This document shows, piece after piece, positions 41,507 to 44,456 of a stretch of 44,456 nucleotides of DNA (positions are counted from its first letter, which is position 1; each line of letters starts with the position of its first letter). The stretch is from Coriobacteriia bacterium (GTDB taxonomy: Bacteria > Actinomycetota > Coriobacteriia > Anaerosomatales > Anaerosomataceae). The stretch spans positions 1 to 44,456 of the forward strand of contig JAOAFY010000007.1 in NCBI GenBank assembly GCA_026416035.1, in the 5' to 3' direction. The notes under the pieces are model-generated. The model had not been told where the DNA came from. It made no database searches and was given only the letters and a program-made list of their open reading frames with translations. Made by a program: the position numbers and the translations under genes.

Positions 41507-42477
41507 CGATGCAGCGCCTCCCTGCTGTCGTGCTCGTCGAACGCGAGCGCCGCCGCCCCGAGCACGCCTGCGTCGTTGCCCAGGGCGGCACGAACGATCG
41601 TGACGTCCCGCCGTCCGGCGAGCGCCTCTTCCGCGATCACCTTCGACGCCTGCTCGATGACCAGAGGCGCCGACTCGCCGATGCCTCCGCCGACGACGAT
41701 CGCCTTCGGGTTCAGCAGGTTCACGATGCCGACGAGCGCCTGGCCCAGCACGTGTCCGGCCTCGTACAGGATCTCGCGAGCGTTCTCGTCGCCACGCTTC
41801 GCCGCCTCGACCACGTGCTCTGCGGTCACTGCGTCAGGGTCGCCCCCCGCAAGCTCGCGCAGCGTACGAGCCGCGAACGACCGGGCGGCCTCCCTGCCGC
41901 GCGCGGCAAGCGCGGGACGGCCGAGGTAGGCCTCGAGGTGGCCGTAGCCTCCGCACGGACACTGCGGCCCGTCCAGGCGGACCACCATGTGACCGATCTC
42001 GCCACCGAGCCCTCGCGCGCCGCGGTAGGGCTCTCCGGACAGGAACAGCGCACCCCCCACGCCGGTCCCGAGCGTGACCATCACGAAGTCGCGAACGCCT
42101 TTGGCCGCACCGAACCTCGACTCGCCGATGCCAGCGCAATGGCCGTCGTTGTCGAGCACCACGTCGTGTTTGACCCGCGACATGACCAGAGAACGCACGT
42201 CCACGCCAGCAAGCGGCAGGTTGGTGCAGAACTCGATCGTCTGCTTCGCGAAGTCGATCTGCGCCGGCAGACCGATCCCGATGCCTGCAAGCTCCGACCG
42301 CTGGATCCCGCCCGAGACCTCTTCTATCAGGTCGATGATGGAATCCGCGATCGCGAACGGGCCGTTCTTCGGTGTGAGCGCCCGGGCCTCCTTGACGATG
42401 CGGCCCTTGCGCTCGACGAGCCCGGCGGCTATCCGCGTGCCGCCGACGTCGACACCGACCGCGTACGACGCTCTCAT
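41503..42477 (-). CDS. ROK family sugar kinase (glucokinase-like)
   Basis: A 324-residue ROK kinase. It has the N-terminal phosphate loop GVDVGGTRIAAGLVE, the catalytic Asp in NDGHCAGIGES, GTGVGGALF, and the zinc-site region GHMVVRLDGPQCPCGGYGHLEAYLG. The zinc motif CxCGxxGCxE reads C-P-C-G-G-Y-G-H-L-E, so the third Cys is a His. Glucose is the likely substrate, but mannose or N-acetylglucosamine is possible. ATG 42477 has AGGAGG 5 bases upstream; the frame allows an unsupported longer start. A TATCAT box at 42520-42525 may be its -10. Confidence 0.92.
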   Translation of the reverse strand: MRASYAVGVDVGGTRIAAGLVERKGRIVKEARALTPKNGPFAIADSIIDLIEEVSGGIQRSELAGIGIGLPAQIDFAKQTIEFCTNLPLAGVDVRSLVMSRVKHDVVLDNDGHCAGIGESRFGAAKGVRDFVMVTLGTGVGGALFLSGEPYRGARGLGGEIGHMVVRLDGPQCPCGGYGHLEAYLGRPALAARGREAARSFAARTLRELAGGDPDAVTAEHVVEAAKRGDENAREILYEAGHVLGQALVGIVNLLNPKAIVVGGGIGESAPLVIEQASKVIAEEALAGRRDVTIVRAALGNDAGVLGAAALAFDEHDSREALHR

Positions 42478-42552
42478 GAGACCTCCTGCCATCCCGTGGG
42501 AAGCGAGGCTGACCGGCTGATGATACCGCACCTGCACACGGAGGCCGGGGCG

Positions 42553-43047
42553 CTAGTAGTCCCACAGGATCCCACGGAGCTTGATCAGCCCGAGGGCCTG
42601 CATCTTCTCAAGCATGCGCTTCTCGCTCACGCCGAAGAGCCTGGCGAGGTAGCGGTAGTCGTTGAACCACTTCGCGGCCTGCTCGATGACCATGAATCCG
42701 GGGACGACGAGCTCATCGGCCACGACGTCTGCTGCACGGTGGCCCTCGAGATCGTCACGCGGATAGCGTTCCGCCGCGTCGTCGAGCAGGATCAGGATGT
42801 GGCCGAGCAGGTGAGCCACCGCCTGGTCCTGGATCGTCCTGTCCTTCACGGCGTTCAAGACGATCAGCGGCATCCCGTCTTCGTGCACGAGCATGCCCGT
42901 GAACCACAGCGGGAACGCCACGCGGAAGATCGGGACTCCCATGAGCTCGGCGATCGCCGCCACCGGCACCGGAGGCTCCTCGATGCCGGCGTCGCGGACC
43001 GCCTGTTCAGCGAGCTGCCGGTAGTATGCGTCGGTGCGGAGGGCCAC
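42553..43047 (-). CDS. ImmA/IrrE-like protein lacking the catalytic Glu
   Basis: A 164-residue protein resembling the ImmA/IrrE (COG2856) metallopeptidases that cleave phage or stress repressors. The family motif HExxH appears here as H79-L-L-G-H83: both His zinc ligands remain but the catalytic Glu is Leu. The downstream third-ligand segment (VVADELVVPGF) is kept. The protein could bind zinc without cutting, or act as a scaffold. GTG 43047 has GGAGG 6 bases upstream. No repressor gene is next to it. The divergent HEAT-like gene is 152 bases away. Confidence 0.75.
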   Translation of the reverse strand: MALRTDAYYRQLAEQAVRDAGIEEPPVPVAAIAELMGVPIFRVAFPLWFTGMLVHEDGMPLIVLNAVKDRTIQDQAVAHLLGHILILLDDAAERYPRDDLEGHRAADVVADELVVPGFMVIEQAAKWFNDYRYLARLFGVSEKRMLEKMQALGLIKLRGILWDY

Positions 43048-43199
43048 GCCTATCCTCCGGGTACGAACGGAGCATCCGAGGTTTACTATGTTCGTATCGG
43101 CATGGGTAGTCCAGTGCACGAGCGCCGCGATGTGACGCAGGTCGCACAGCGCGGACGGATGAGCGCCGATACTCGGTGAAGACCACCGTCGGAGGCCGC

Positions 43200-44456
43200 A
43201 TGGCTCGGTCGTCTGAGAGCGACAGGATCGCCGTCGTCGAGGAGGCGCTTCGCGCCCTTGCGTCCGCGTCGGGCGCGGTCCGGCTCTACCCTCCCTCGTC
43301 GCCCATCCGCGACGACGCGGTCCGCCGTGCGGCGGAAGCCATGCTCGCGATGGTCGTCGAAGGCCCCGTCCGACTGGTCGTGGACCGGGAACGCTTCCTG
43401 CTTGACGGGGTCCCCGTGGGCGCCGGCCGACCCGCTACGGCCGCGCTCGCAGAGGCGCTTCACGCTCTGCAGATCGGACAGGTCATCGTCGCGCCAGGAC
43501 TCACGCAGGGAGAGGTCGGCGCGTTGCTCGACGTCCTGTCCCGCGACGCCCGAGAAGTCCGCGCGACCGGCGGCGCGCGGGCGGCGCTGGTGGAGGCCGG
43601 CGCACAGAACCTCGCGGTCGTCGAAGTCTCTCTGCGCACGAGCGACCAACAGGGGCTGGCTGGCGTCGACCTCGTGACCGCCCCGCTCGGCGACATCGCA
43701 CAGCACCTTCCCGCCGCGGCAGAACGATGGCGCTCGTCGTCGGAGGACGGCGACGGGCTCGACGAGATCGCCTCCGCAGTCGACGGGATCGAGCCGGCCA
43801 TGCGCGACCTCGCACTCACCCGCATCGCGCAGTCGTTGCTGCACCTCGACGAGCGCTCCCGAATCGCGCTCGTCGAAGCCGCTCTGACGCGCACGGCGAA
43901 CGGTCGCCCGATGGAAGGCATGCTCGCCGCCCTCGCCAAGATGCCTCCGGCGGCGCTCGCTCGACTGCTCCGCCTGGTCGCCGAGCAGCGCGAAACCGGG
44001 GCCGACTCCCTCCTGCAGGAGATACCTCTGCCGACGCAGATGCTCCGCGAGGTGCGCGCGCTCGTCCAGCCGGTTCCAGCGGCTGACCCTGCTCGCGGCG
44101 TGCCCGAGACCGTCGATGTGCTCACGCTCGCCGCAGAGGCCAGCCCAGACGAGAGCGACCAGCTCGTGGTCGAATCGCTCGTCCGGCAGGCCACCCCCGC
44201 CGCAGCCGCCGAACGAGCATTGGTCGCGTGCCTCGAGGTCTTCGGACGGAAGAGAGACGCCGAGTCCCTCAAGGCGGTTGCCGAGGCAGCAGTCCGCTCC
44301 TTGCGCGCCGGCTCCGTCGAGCACCTCCGCGAAGCGATCGTAGCCGCATCGGCCGCCGTCGCGGCCCCGGATCTCGCTCCACAGGCGTCAGCCGCCGTCC
44401 GCGACTTGGCCCGCGAGGTCCTCGATGCCGCGGTCCGGTTCGACGCGGAACAGCGG
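43200..44456 (+). CDS. HEAT-like repeat protein, N-terminal part
   Basis: An open frame from ATG 43200 (GGAGG 5 bases upstream) to the right edge, 419 residues so far. The N-terminal 110 residues match a domain found in bacterial repeat proteins (ALRALASASGAVRLYPPSSPIRDDAV, then RFLLDGVPV and a QIGQVIVAPGLTQGEVGALLDVLSRD segment). The rest is helical, Ala- and Leu-rich, with HEAT-like pairs (ALTRIAQSLLHLDERSRIALVEAAL). There is no signal peptide or catalytic motif. Such proteins are scaffolds; a role here is unknown. The C-terminus lies outside the window. Confidence 0.7.
   Translation, partial: MARSSESDRIAVVEEALRALASASGAVRLYPPSSPIRDDAVRRAAEAMLAMVVEGPVRLVVDRERFLLDGVPVGAGRPATAALAEALHALQIGQVIVAPGLTQGEVGALLDVLSRDAREVRATGGARAALVEAGAQNLAVVEVSLRTSDQQGLAGVDLVTAPLGDIAQHLPAAAERWRSSSEDGDGLDEIASAVDGIEPAMRDLALTRIAQSLLHLDERSRIALVEAALTRTANGRPMEGMLAALAKMPPAALARLLRLVAEQRETGADSLLQEIPLPTQMLREVRALVQPVPAADPARGVPETVDVLTLAAEASPDESDQLVVESLVRQATPAAAAERALVACLEVFGRKRDAESLKAVAEAAVRSLRAGSVEHLREAIVAASAAVAAPDLAPQASAAVRDLAREVLDAAVRFDAEQR

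Noticed and set aside
1-44456. Mobile elements, prophage or CRISPR arrays
   Set aside because: No transposase, integrase or phage-structural protein was recognised, and no regularly spaced repeats were seen.

Overview
The window is a GC-rich, densely packed, chromosome-like stretch with almost no intergenic DNA. It carries no insertion sequence, phage gene, rRNA or CRISPR array. The organism looks like an anaerobic, high-GC Gram-positive-type bacterium. A deep-branching actinobacterium (Coriobacteriia or OPB41-like) is my best guess, and a high-GC relative of the Bacillota is the alternative. Reasons are the end of a multiheme cytochrome c at the left edge, a complete V-type ATP synthase operon, an Nfn-type flavoprotein pair, AbrB/SpoVG/Veg homologues, cell-wall hydrolases of Gram-positive type, and TATACT/TATAAT-like -10 boxes. 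No 16S gene is present, so this assignment is inference.

Layout. 1-346: end of a multiheme cytochrome. 444-4385: NlpC/P60 hydrolase plus TldD/TldE. 4407-13494 (minus): V-type ATP synthase operon in the order H-I-K-E-C-F-A-B-(small membrane protein)-D. Subunits A and B each contain one apparent frameshift. The K proteolipid has the residue set known for Na+ binding. 13658-16507: an M23-fold protein, a DUF951 protein, an ACT-domain protein and its UPF0210 partner. 16662-22268: the accessory region, encoding three secreted proteins that share a WxL-like beta-sandwich pattern, a membrane-anchored DUF916-like protein and a REC-LytTR response regulator. 22376-25756: NfnB/NfnA flavoproteins and a divergent ApbE lipoprotein. 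25753-27477: small membrane protein and EnvC-like M23 hydrolase.

27484-39259 is a housekeeping block (pth, rplY/ctc, prs, glmU, tRNA-Gln, spoVG, ispE, veg, rsmA, yabE-like, FMN reductase, tatD, metG, abrB, rsmI). Its order closely follows the Bacillus abrB-to-spoVC region, which is striking in such GC-rich DNA. 39246-43047 holds a polytopic membrane protein with a polyproline tail, a DUF362 ferredoxin-like protein, a ROK sugar kinase and an ImmA/IrrE-like protein lacking the catalytic Glu. A HEAT-like repeat protein runs off the right edge.

The most interesting unit is 16.5-22.4 kb. LytTR-type boxes (RCCGYTYGT) lie upstream of all three secreted WxL-like genes and in the leader of the regulator itself. 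This suggests a self-contained, regulated surface-attachment system whose output proteins, membrane partner and transcription factor are encoded together. There is no gene-free stretch longer than about 215 bases.
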